Assembly: GCA_938014855.1 (NCBI GenBank)
Contig: CALLQM010000355.1
Span: 1-9,425 of the forward strand
Source: an uncultured Clostridia bacterium
Lineage (GTDB): Bacteria; Bacillota; Clostridia; Oscillospirales; Ruminococcaceae
Length of the DNA: 9,425 bases
Reading direction: 5' to 3'
The stretch's first letter is position 1. Every line of letters starts with the position of its first letter. Below are positions 1 through 6,121 of this stretch, piece by piece. Below the pieces are notes generated by a model, which had not been told where the DNA came from, did not search any database, and was given only the letters and a program-made list of their open reading frames with translations. The translations under genes were made by a program, and so were the position numbers.

Positions 1-189
1 ACCCCCGATGATAAAGCGGAAACCCCTGCTGATAAAGCGGAAGCCCCCGATGATAAATCGGAAAACCCTGATGATAAATCGGAAAACCCCGATGATAAGG
101 CAGAAAACCCCGATGATAAGGCAGAAAACCCCGATGATAAATCGGAAAACCCCGATGATAAGCCAGAAACTCCCGATGATCAATCGGAA
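1..189 (+). repeat. Nine tandem 21-bp coding repeats
   Basis: Nine consecutive 21-bp units keep the frame exactly, giving heptads with consensus N-P-D-D-K-S-E. Units 1-2 start with Thr, unit 3 with Ala, units 4-8 with Asn and unit 9 with Thr. Unit 2 has Ala for the first Asp, and unit 9 has Gln for Lys. Units 5 and 6 are identical at DNA level (85-105 and 106-126), and the others differ by one to a few bases, as expected of recent duplication. The array runs off the left edge, so the total copy number is unknown. Each unit has net negative charge. Confidence 0.95.
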
Positions 190-843
190 GATGATGACGA
201 TGAGAAATCCGAATTGACCAATGAACAGAAACGGGATTTGTATCATGCTTTGGCAGACCTCGCCGACGAAGCACAAGAGTATAAAGGCGATATGCGCGAT
301 GAAGCAGAGGCACTTTTGGGAAAAGCAAATCTAAAAGCACTTTACAGCGCAGAGCAAGCAATTTTGACAAATCAACAGGTGCTCTCTTTGCTCAAACCGG
401 ATGATTACGTGAGTATGTTCGCAATGACTACTGAAACAGAAGAAGAACCGGCTGTTTTGGTAGCAACAGGTGAAACGCCGATCGATGCAGATGCGGAGCA
501 TCCATTCTTAGGAACCGCTTTTACATTTGATCCGAACTTCACCTATACGGTAGTCATCTACTATAACCGAACCACTCCATATGTGAGGGATGACGATGAT
601 GACGACGATGACGACGACGATGATGACGATCGCGGCGGAAATCGCTTGATTATCCGTGAACCTCGCGTTCCGCTAGCACAGCTTCCCAATGATGAACTCG
701 TTACCATTTTGGACGAAGATGTGCCGCTTGGAAATCTGCCTAAGACCGGTGGATCAAGCGCAAATGCGGTAGGTAGTCTCGGAGCGGCAGCAATGCTGTT
801 GGGAATTTTGACGAGGGGTTTTGGCAAGGGTAAAGACGACTAA
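1..843 (+). CDS. LPXTG-anchored surface protein, 5'-truncated by the window edge
   Basis: The reading frame is open from the first base to TAA at 841-843, so 280 C-terminal residues are visible and the start and signal peptide lie outside the window. Order of parts: nine heptapeptide repeats of type [N/T/A]-P-D-D-K-[S/A/P]-E (visible residues 1-63), a short acidic bridge, a roughly 120-residue unrecognised region, a run of 14 Asp (197-210) ending in R-G-G, then a sorting signal. The signal is LPKTG (246-250), a hydrophobic stretch (about 256-270) and a short tail with R, K and K ending in DD. Known of the family: sortase A-type enzymes cleave between T and G of LPXTG and attach the protein to peptidoglycan. 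Inference: the charged Pro-rich repeats form an extended stalk or wall-spanning region. The ligand or function is unknown. An internal ATG at 214 is not the start, because the coding repeat continues upstream in frame. Confidence 0.9.
   Translation, partial: TPDDKAETPADKAEAPDDKSENPDDKSENPDDKAENPDDKAENPDDKSENPDDKPETPDDQSEDDDDEKSELTNEQKRDLYHALADLADEAQEYKGDMRDEAEALLGKANLKALYSAEQAILTNQQVLSLLKPDDYVSMFAMTTETEEEPAVLVATGETPIDADAEHPFLGTAFTFDPNFTYTVVIYYNRTTPYVRDDDDDDDDDDDDDDRGGNRLIIREPRVPLAQLPNDELVTILDEDVPLGNLPKTGGSSANAVGSLGAAAMLLGILTRGFGKGKDD
589..630 (+). repeat. Run of 14 aspartate codons
   Basis: Fourteen consecutive Asp codons, an irregular mixture of GAT and GAC, sit inside the surface protein between a Tyr-Val-Arg segment and Arg-Gly-Gly. 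The irregular codon mix means it is not a pure trinucleotide microsatellite. This suggests either an old expansion or selection for the acidic tract itself. Binding of Ca2+ or another cation is possible but is inference only. Confidence 0.9.
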
Positions 844-848
844 AAAGC

Positions 849-895
849 AGCAGCCGCCCTGTTTTGCAGGGAGGCTGCTTGTTCTTTATTTTTTA
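849..895. terminator. Bidirectional intrinsic terminator between convergent genes
   Basis: Stem arms are 849-861 and 867-879 (AGCAGCC-G-CCCTG type, one G/A mismatch) around a 5-base loop. On the + strand a T-rich tail follows (880-894), and its end overlaps the stop codon of the leftward M23 gene (893-895). On the - strand the same stem is followed by five T (from the As at 842-846). It therefore can end both the surface-protein transcript and the leftward lipoprotein transcript. Confidence 0.85.
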
Positions 896-2101
896 TGAAA
901 TTCCATTCTCAAATGCAGTCCAAGGATTGACAAACACTTGATTGACTGCAAAGGCAAAGTGCAGATGTGGTCCGGTTGAATATCCGGTGGTTCCCACAGT
1001 GCCGATTTGCTGTCCTTTTTCCACCATGTCACCCGCCTGAACATCTAGCGAATGCATATGATAATGAAAACTTTTGAGTCCAAAACCATGTTCAATCAAA
1101 ACAGTGTTTCCTGTCAGCTGAAGATAATCGGCAAACAGAACACGGCCGTTGTTGGTTGCCAGCACAGGAGTTCCCTCGTCTGCGGCGATATCGATGCCGC
1201 TGTGACGAGATGGATTGGGGTTATCGTTGGTGTAACGGATACAGCCAAACTCGGTTGTGATTTCGCCCTGTACAGGCTGTAAAAATGGATTTTCCCAGTA
1301 ACGCTGGGGATCACTTATTTTTTTGAGCGGTTCTATTTTTTGAGTCCACTCGGCATTGGCTTTTGCGCTTAATGCAGTTTCAGAGGCGGTGCCGGGATCC
1401 ATTGTAAGTTGCTGTGTCTCAAATTCCCGCTGTTCCACTTGAATGTCATAGTGAAATGCGGTTTCACCTGCCTGTATTGTGAGAGGATACACGCCGGGAG
1501 AAGTGGTATAGCGAATCGGCAGCAAGGCCGTTTGCGTACTTCCGTCTGCAAAAAATTGTGGTGTAAACTGAAGCCCAGTCTCTGCCGACAGCGCCATGCC
1601 GTCCGCAAAGTCCGCGCGTATGACAAGCGTTTCGCCTTGACGAGCGGTTGTGGGTACGGTGATTTGAACCGGTATTTTTAAATCTACTTGAAACGCATAC
1701 GGTTGTTCCTGCGGAAGAACCACCTCGTAGGTATACACGCCATTTTGCTGGGGATAAAAATCCGAAAGTGTTTGTGTATTGCCGGAAAAAACAAGTTCTT
1801 CCCCCAAAGAGATCTTTACCTGAGCATCGGGAACCGAAAAAATCGGCAAACTTTCCACCGCATAAACTTCATATGTGGAAAGTTCATCTCCTTGCGTAAT
1901 GGAAACCTCATTTCCTCCGATATCAACATCTAAACAGGGAAGGGGCGCTTGCGAAGATTCTGTTTTCACTGCGGTGGATGAGACCACCGAAGAAGATTCT
2001 TTCGATTCAGAAAAGGGAACGGGGCGTTCCTTTGCGGAGCATGCAGTCAACATGGAAAGAACGACCGTTAAGATGGTCAGATTGGTTAAAAAACGTTTCA
2101 T
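893..2101 (-). CDS. M23 (LytM-type) metallopeptidase lipoprotein
   Basis: 402 residues. The N-terminus has a basic start, a hydrophobic core and a lipobox L-T-A-C with Cys21, so it is predicted to be lipidated and held on the outer face of the membrane. A Ser-rich linker (about 31-50) follows. Then come two beta-rich regions; the second (about 148-235) resembles the extracytoplasmic domain often placed before M23 domains (a P-G-V-Y-P-L turn, then an F-x-x-Q-x-L-T segment). The peptidase domain is about 278-396 with its full zinc and catalytic set: H300-x3-D304, H350 in an H-M-H-S motif, and H379-L-H381. Known of the family: M23 enzymes cut glycine-containing or peptide cross-links of peptidoglycan. 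Since no key residue is missing, it is probably active rather than an activator, but the substrate is unknown. Start: ATG at 2101 with a GAGGAA site just upstream and a good promoter behind it. Confidence 0.9.
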   Translation of the reverse strand: MKRFLTNLTILTVVLSMLTACSAKERPVPFSESKESSSVVSSTAVKTESSQAPLPCLDVDIGGNEVSITQGDELSTYEVYAVESLPIFSVPDAQVKISLGEELVFSGNTQTLSDFYPQQNGVYTYEVVLPQEQPYAFQVDLKIPVQITVPTTARQGETLVIRADFADGMALSAETGLQFTPQFFADGSTQTALLPIRYTTSPGVYPLTIQAGETAFHYDIQVEQREFETQQLTMDPGTASETALSAKANAEWTQKIEPLKKISDPQRYWENPFLQPVQGEITTEFGCIRYTNDNPNPSRHSGIDIAADEGTPVLATNNGRVLFADYLQLTGNTVLIEHGFGLKSFHYHMHSLDVQAGDMVEKGQQIGTVGTTGYSTGPHLHFAFAVNQVFVNPWTAFENGIS

Positions 2102-2131
2102 AGTTTCCTCACTTCAAAGTTCATTTCCTTT

Positions 2132-2160
2132 ATTATAGGTGTTATTTTGATGGGATTCAA
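2132..2160 (-). promoter_or_regulatory. Sigma-A-type promoter of the M23 lipoprotein gene
   Basis: Read leftward, -35 is TTGAAT (2155-2160) and -10 is a perfect TATAAT (2132-2137), with 17 bp between them. It starts about 30 bp upstream of the ATG at 2101 and lies beyond the terminator of the upstream acetyltransferase gene. The lipoprotein gene is therefore probably transcribed alone. Confidence 0.75.
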
Positions 2161-2171
2161 CCCAATAACAG

Positions 2172-2216
2172 GAAATACAAATAATTGGGCATTTACCGGT
2201 TGGTAAATGCCCAATT
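2172..2216 (-). terminator. Intrinsic terminator after the GNAT gene
   Basis: A perfect 15-bp stem has arms 2183-2197 and 2202-2216 and the 4-base loop GGTT. It begins 6 bases after the acetyltransferase stop codon. Read leftward it is followed by a T-rich but interrupted tail (TTATTTGTATTT). The stem is also palindromic on the + strand, but no gene reads into it from that side. Confidence 0.8.
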
Positions 2217-2221
2217 TGGTG

Positions 2222-2848
2222 TTATCGAACCATACAGAATTGTTTTAAGTCAAAATGTTTTTGCATGATTTCATACAGCTGAAAGCCGTAATGCTCGTAC
2301 ATACTCACATTTTGCTCATTATGGGTTTCCAAAGACGTCAGCAAATGATGTTCGTCCGCATATTGCAGAACGTGATGCATCAGCTTGCCGGCAATTCCTT
2401 TGCCGCGCATCGAGGGACGCACTGCAAAATAAATGATATGCATCCTCTGATCTGTTGGAATGGCGTCCGTCCAGCCGGAAGTCAGGTAGTCTTTGCCTTT
2501 GATAAAATTCCAAAGGGTTCCAAGCGAATGACCGTCACGAATCAAATAAAGCCCGGATTTCAGCGCGTAGTAGAATTCGAGTGCATAATACTTAATGGGA
2601 TTGTACGGCTCAGACTCGTCGGAAACAATGATGATTCCATTTAAATCTTTGCTGTCGGCATAGATTTCGCAGTTTTCAAACATCTCATCCAAATCACAGC
2701 TAAAAAGTTCCGGCAGAAGCTTTTTACGTTTTTCTCTTTGCGGGATTAGTTGACAGTATAGAGGATCTTTTTTAAAGCAATCGGTAAGAAGCTCGTTGAG
2801 TTTCTCAAAGTCTTTTTTCTCTACACGATATAGTTGGTCGGTTTTCAC
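2222..2848 (-). CDS. GNAT-family N-acetyltransferase, substrate unknown
   Basis: The C-terminal half carries the acetyl-CoA binding motif A: a beta strand I-I-Y-F-A-V, then R-P-S-M-R-G-K-G-I-A (R-x-x-G-x-G/A type, about residues 145-153). A second motif follows, N-V-S-M-Y-E-H-Y-G-F, with the Tyr and the G-F that typically close the GNAT fold. The N-terminal half is diverged, with a Lys/Arg-rich segment. Length with the chosen start is 208 residues. Start choice: the frame is open to a GTG at 2858-2860, but the only good Shine-Dalgarno sequence (AAAAGGTG) overlaps that codon and lies 9 nt before a second GTG at 2846-2848, which I prefer; the longer form would have 4 extra residues. GNAT enzymes acetylate amines on antibiotics, polyamines, peptides or proteins, and nothing here decides which. 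Confidence 0.82.
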   Translation of the reverse strand: MKTDQLYRVEKKDFEKLNELLTDCFKKDPLYCQLIPQREKRKKLLPELFSCDLDEMFENCEIYADSKDLNGIIIVSDESEPYNPIKYYALEFYYALKSGLYLIRDGHSLGTLWNFIKGKDYLTSGWTDAIPTDQRMHIIYFAVRPSMRGKGIAGKLMHHVLQYADEHHLLTSLETHNEQNVSMYEHYGFQLYEIMQKHFDLKQFCMVR

Positions 2849-2857
2849 GATTTCACT

Positions 2858-2865
2858 CACCTTTT
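2858..2865 (-). promoter_or_regulatory. Shine-Dalgarno site that decides the GNAT start
   Basis: Leftward sequence AAAAGGTG. Its last three bases are the upstream GTG of the longest frame, so it can only serve the GTG 9 nt downstream (2846-2848). A TATAAT hexamer at 2869-2874, if used, would start the transcript almost at this site and exclude the upstream GTG. Confidence 0.5.
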
Positions 2866-3156
2866 AAAATTATACGAATCGTTGTTCGAATTTGTTTGGT
2901 GAGTATTGCTATTACATCATTCAACCCCTAAAATCATTTTTGCCGGATGGAACTGTGCGTTTGGATACTTATATTTTAGACCCAACGATTTCGGTTTGCA
3001 AACGCATAAAACCTTTCCTTTTTGATGCTGATGGGAACGTACCACTTTCTGGTATGCTATCCTCGCAAATCCATATGTTTTCACATTATTTCTCGTTCTT
3101 TTAACGGTTGTAAAAATGCATCGACAAGCAGTCGGCTGAATCAATTTCGTTCGACA
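2861..3156. other. Intergenic stretch between tatD and the GNAT gene, no convincing gene
   Basis: About 296 bases. Short open frames exist on both strands (70 codons rightward from 2892, 75 codons leftward from 3144) but have no ribosome site or recognisable motif. An 8-bp inverted repeat (2956-2963 with 2999-3006) flanks a possible leftward promoter. A TATAAT at 2869-2874 has no good -35 partner. A 4-bp stem followed by T5 just after the tatD stop (3113-3132) is the only terminator-like element and is weak. Confidence 0.5.
2973..3001 (-). promoter_or_regulatory. Possible promoter for the GNAT gene
   Basis: Leftward TTGCAA (2996-3001), 17-bp spacer, TAAAAT (2973-2978). It would give a leader of roughly 110-120 nt. 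In AT-rich DNA such a match is not rare. The competing candidate is the TATAAT at 2869-2874, which would give a very short leader. Confidence 0.3.
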
Positions 3157-3942
3157 TTATAAACTATGTGAATGGTTGTTGATTTGATAAACGTCATATG
3201 CGTTTTTGCACGTCTGATCCAGCAGGGACTGTGGATCGGTATGGTGCAGTTCGGCCAGCTTTTGTGCGGTATAAGCAATCAGCGACGAATCGCATCTTGT
3301 CCCGCGAAAAGGCTCCGGCGACATATACGGACAGTCCGTTTCCACAAGCAAACGCTCCAAAGGAACACTGGCGGCGGCCTCAACCACTTTACGTGCGTTC
3401 TTAAAGGTCACAGCGCCCCCAAAAGCGATGTACATACCGAGCTTGAGAATTTCCTTGGCCATCTCCGCACTGCCCGAATAGCAGTGCACAATGCCGCGTG
3501 GACGGTATTTCTTAAGCAGTTCCATTGTATCGGCATGCGCTTCTCGGTCATGCACAATAATGGGCAGATCAAGATCAAGCGCCAGTTGGATCTGCCGCTC
3601 AAAAACTTGTTTTTGTACATCGCGGGGAGAAAAGTCATAATGATAGTCCAGCCCGATTTCACCGATGGCAGCCACCTTCGGCTGTTTGGTATAAGATGCG
3701 ATGGTATCCACATCCTGCTTGGTAAACGATTCCGCGCTGTGAGGGTGAACGCCTACGGATGCATAAACGAAATCATAAGCTTGCGAAAGCTGGATACTGG
3801 TTTTGCAGCTTTCCATATCGCAGGCGGCGTTAAGCACCGCGTGGACTCCTTTGGATGGCAGGGAAGACAGGACAGCCTCACGGTCACCGTCGAATTTTTC
3901 GTCATCATAGTGGGCATGAGTATCAAAGATATTTGTCAGCAT
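3157..3942 (-). CDS. tatD: TatD-family metal-dependent hydrolase/DNase
   Basis: 261 residues, the usual length for the family. Metal-site residues are all present: D-T-H-A-H (D7, H9, H11), G-E-I-G-L-D-Y with E95, I-V-H-D-R-E with H131, V-H-C-Y-S-G with H153, and E-T-D-C-P-Y with D203. Known of the family: TIM-barrel amidohydrolase-like phosphodiesterases with 3'-5' exonuclease activity on DNA, linked to DNA repair and degradation, cytoplasmic. Start: ATG at 3942, preceded by GGAGG with a 6-nt gap. The frame stays open to an ATG overlapping the metG stop (4011), but that longer form has no ribosome site and would read through the metG terminator hairpin. Directly after metG, as in many Firmicutes; the rnmV and ksgA genes that often follow are absent here. 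Whether it should carry the B. subtilis name yabD is a matter of convention. Confidence 0.93.
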   Translation of the reverse strand: MLTNIFDTHAHYDDEKFDGDREAVLSSLPSKGVHAVLNAACDMESCKTSIQLSQAYDFVYASVGVHPHSAESFTKQDVDTIASYTKQPKVAAIGEIGLDYHYDFSPRDVQKQVFERQIQLALDLDLPIIVHDREAHADTMELLKKYRPRGIVHCYSGSAEMAKEILKLGMYIAFGGAVTFKNARKVVEAAASVPLERLLVETDCPYMSPEPFRGTRCDSSLIAYTAQKLAELHHTDPQSLLDQTCKNAYDVYQINNHSHSL

Positions 3943-3971
3943 GGCGCGCCTCCAATTTTGAATAGTTGGTG

Positions 3972-4001
3972 AAAAAAGGCGGGAGCATTGCTCCCGCCTT
4001 T
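3972..4001 (-). terminator. Strong intrinsic terminator between metG and tatD
   Basis: A perfect G+C-rich stem (arms 3975-3986 and 3990-4001, core GGCGGGAGC/GCTCCCGCC) has a 3-base loop and is followed leftward by a run of T (3972-3977). It starts 9 bases after the metG stop. Only about 29 bases separate its tail from the tatD start, leaving no room for a complete promoter after it. tatD expression would therefore need readthrough or a promoter overlapping the end of metG. Confidence 0.85.
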
Positions 4002-4010
4002 GTGTTTTCA

Positions 4011-5984
4011 TTATCGAATAGTTGAACCGCAGGGGATGCTGTCATCTACAAAAATGACCTTTACTTCCTTTTCACCCGCATCAGCGGCCAAAATCATACC
4101 GTTGCTTTCCACTCCGCGCAGTTTGGCAGGTTTGAGGTTGGCAACCACAATGACCTTTTTGCCGATCAGTGTTTCTGGCTCATACCAGGGATGGATGCCG
4201 GAAACGACCTGACGTCCGGCGGGAGTGCCGTCGTCCAACTGCAATTTTAAAAGCTTGTCTGCTTTTGGTACAGGTTCACATGCAGTTACTTTTGCTGCAC
4301 GCAGTTGAACCTTTGCAAAGTCGTCGATTGTAATCAGCGAAGCAACGCCTTCGACTGCTTTTGGTGCATCTTTCTTCTTGGCGGGAGCTTGTTTTTTCTC
4401 CGCTTTTGCAGCTTTTTGTGCTTCCAGTTCCGCAAGTTCTTTTGCAACATCAATACGAGGGAACAGGCAGTCGTTTTTGTGGACGGCTACATTTGTCGGC
4501 AGCAATCCAAACTCTGCGGCAGATTCATAGGTGGTAATGGAAGAATCTGCTCCGATCTGATCAAAAATCTTTTGAGCGGTGCTCGGCATGAACGGAGTCA
4601 GCAGAACTGCGCAGATGCGTACGCTTTCCAACAGATTGTACAGTACAGTTGCAAGACGCGGCTTGTTGGCTTCGTCTTTTGCCAATACCCAAGGGGTGGT
4701 TTCGTCGATATATTTGTTGGTGCGGGAAATCAGTTTGAAGATTTCCACGAGTGCGTTTTGGAATGCATAAGATTCCATTTGAGTTTCATATTTACCGCGC
4801 AGTTCACGAGCCATGGTAAGCACTTCTTCATCCAGCGGATCGCTTTTGCGTTCATTGGGAAGTGTGCCGTCAAAGTATTTTCCAACCATCGCAACCGAAC
4901 GAGAAACCAAATTGCCCAAATCGTTGGCAAGATCGGAATTAATGCGGTTGATTAAAGCATGATTGGAGAATAGGCCGTCCGAACCGAACGGGAATTCGCG
5001 AAGCAGGAAGTAGCGGATTGCATCCACGCCATAGCGTTCGACAAGCACGACGGGATCGACCACGTTGCCTTTGGACTTGGACATTTTGCCGCCTTCCAAC
5101 AGCAGCCATCCATGTCCGTAAACTTTTTTCGGAAGCGGGAGGTCAAGTGCCATCAGCATTGCCGGCCAAATGATTGTATGGAAACGCATGATTTCTTTGC
5201 CTACAAAATGAACATCTGCCGGCCAATATTTTTCGAATTCATGGTATTTCTCATTGCCGTATCCCAAAGCAGTAATATAGTTGGTGAGGGCATCAACCCA
5301 CACATAAACCACATGCTTGGGGTCAAAGGTGACCGGAATGCCCCATTTAAACGACGTACGGGACACACAGAGGTCTTCCAAGCCGGGCTTAATGAAATTA
5401 TTCACCATTTCATTGAGGCGGCTCTGCGGCTCCATAAAGTTCGGATGCTCCTCATAATATTTTACGAGGCGGTCGGCAAAAGCAGACAGCTTAAAGAAAT
5501 AAGCCTCTTCTTCCGCGTCGATTACTTCGCGTCCGCAGTCGGGACATTTGCCGTCATTTAACTGGCTTTCTGTCCAAAAGGATTCGCAGGGCGTGCAGTA
5601 TTTGCCTTTATAAGCACCTTTATAGATATAGCCTTTGTCATACAAGGCTTTAAAGATTTTCTGAACCGATTCCACATGGTAATCGTCTGTGGTACGGATA
5701 AAACGGTCGTTGGAAATGCCAAGCATCTTCCATAGATCTTTGATTCCGGCAACGATTTTGTCCACATATTGCTGTGGGGTGACGCCGGCCGCTTGTGCTT
5801 TTTGCTCGATTTTTTGACCATGCTCATCCGCGCCGGTCAAAAACATCACATCAAACCCCTGCATTCGCTTATAGCGTGCCATAACATCTGTCGCAACGGT
5901 ACAGTAGCTGTGACCAATGTGCAGTTTGTCAGAGGGGTAATAAATCGGCGTCGTGATATAAAATGTTTTTCCTGTTCCATTCAT
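4011..5984 (-). CDS. metG: Methionyl-tRNA synthetase with C-terminal tRNA-binding domain
   Basis: 657 residues. It charges tRNA-Met with methionine using ATP, in the cytoplasm, for initiation and elongation. Class I signatures are H-I-G-H (22-25) and K-M-S-K-S (300-304). A four-cysteine zinc knuckle lies in the connective insert (C130-x2-C133 ... C147-x2-C150). The anticodon-binding helical region spans about 340-510. A Lys/Ala-rich linker (about 515-545) leads to an EMAP-II/Trbp111-type OB-fold (about 550-657), which in this family aids tRNA binding and dimerisation. Start: ATG at 5984, with AAGGAGG 9 nt upstream; the frame extends 13 codons further but without a ribosome site. The 137-bp upstream gap holds the pyrG terminator and a promoter, leaving a leader of only about 40 nt, too short for a T-box or S-box. 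Confidence 0.97.
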   Translation of the reverse strand: MNGTGKTFYITTPIYYPSDKLHIGHSYCTVATDVMARYKRMQGFDVMFLTGADEHGQKIEQKAQAAGVTPQQYVDKIVAGIKDLWKMLGISNDRFIRTTDDYHVESVQKIFKALYDKGYIYKGAYKGKYCTPCESFWTESQLNDGKCPDCGREVIDAEEEAYFFKLSAFADRLVKYYEEHPNFMEPQSRLNEMVNNFIKPGLEDLCVSRTSFKWGIPVTFDPKHVVYVWVDALTNYITALGYGNEKYHEFEKYWPADVHFVGKEIMRFHTIIWPAMLMALDLPLPKKVYGHGWLLLEGGKMSKSKGNVVDPVVLVERYGVDAIRYFLLREFPFGSDGLFSNHALINRINSDLANDLGNLVSRSVAMVGKYFDGTLPNERKSDPLDEEVLTMARELRGKYETQMESYAFQNALVEIFKLISRTNKYIDETTPWVLAKDEANKPRLATVLYNLLESVRICAVLLTPFMPSTAQKIFDQIGADSSITTYESAAEFGLLPTNVAVHKNDCLFPRIDVAKELAELEAQKAAKAEKKQAPAKKKDAPKAVEGVASLITIDDFAKVQLRAAKVTACEPVPKADKLLKLQLDDGTPAGRQVVSGIHPWYEPETLIGKKVIVVANLKPAKLRGVESNGMILAADAGEKEVKVIFVDDSIPCGSTIR

Positions 5985-6033
5985 AATGGAAAGCCTCCTT
6001 GCAGTGAGTTTGATGTGCTTCACATGAATATAT

Positions 6034-6042
6034 AGTATAACA
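6034..6042 (-). promoter_or_regulatory. Extended -10 promoter of metG
   Basis: Leftward TGTTATACT, a TG-N plus TATACT extended -10 element. The hexamer 17 bp further upstream (TGTTAA) is a poor -35, which fits an extended -10 promoter. Predicted leader is about 40 nt, ending in the AAGGAGG site. It lies just past the pyrG terminator. Confidence 0.55.
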
Positions 6043-6072
6043 CAAAATACTAAAAATTAACAGAATTTCTAT

Positions 6073-6110
6073 AAAAAGGGGAGATAAACCAGAAAAAAGG
6101 TTTATCTCCC
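6073..6110 (-). terminator. Intrinsic terminator after pyrG
   Basis: A perfect 12-bp stem (arms 6079-6090 and 6099-6110, GGGAGATAAACC type) has an 8-base loop. Read leftward it is followed by C-T5-A-T. It begins 11 bases after the pyrG stop codon and separates pyrG from the metG promoter. Confidence 0.88.
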
Positions 6111-6121
6111 TTGAAAGATCC

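Noticed and set aside
1..189. CRISPR-like array
   Set aside because: Repeats are contiguous 21-bp units with no spacers and keep a coding frame.
8..217. Met/Lys/Ile-rich frame across the repeats
   Set aside because: It is the +1 shadow of the 21-bp repeats; the in-frame product joins to the LPXTG protein.
561..827. Leftward frame with a poly-serine run
   Set aside because: It is the antisense shadow of the poly-aspartate tract in the surface protein, with no ribosome site.
214..843. A separate 209-residue gene starting at ATG 214
   Set aside because: The same frame is open upstream to base 1 and encodes the regular heptapeptide array, and no ribosome site precedes 214. It is the tail of a longer gene.
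2892..3144. Small proteins on either strand in the tatD-GNAT gap
   Set aside because: No Shine-Dalgarno site, no recognisable motif, and the two frames overlap each other; not supportable as genes.
3943..4011. N-terminal extension of TatD to the ATG overlapping the metG stop
   Set aside because: No ribosome site there; the extension is encoded by the terminator hairpin and is absent from the family's usual start just before D-T-H-A-H.
5985..6121. T-box or S-box riboswitch before metG
   Set aside because: The gap is only 137 bp, mostly the pyrG terminator and a promoter; no T-box consensus (AGGGTGG-like) is seen and the leader is about 40 nt.
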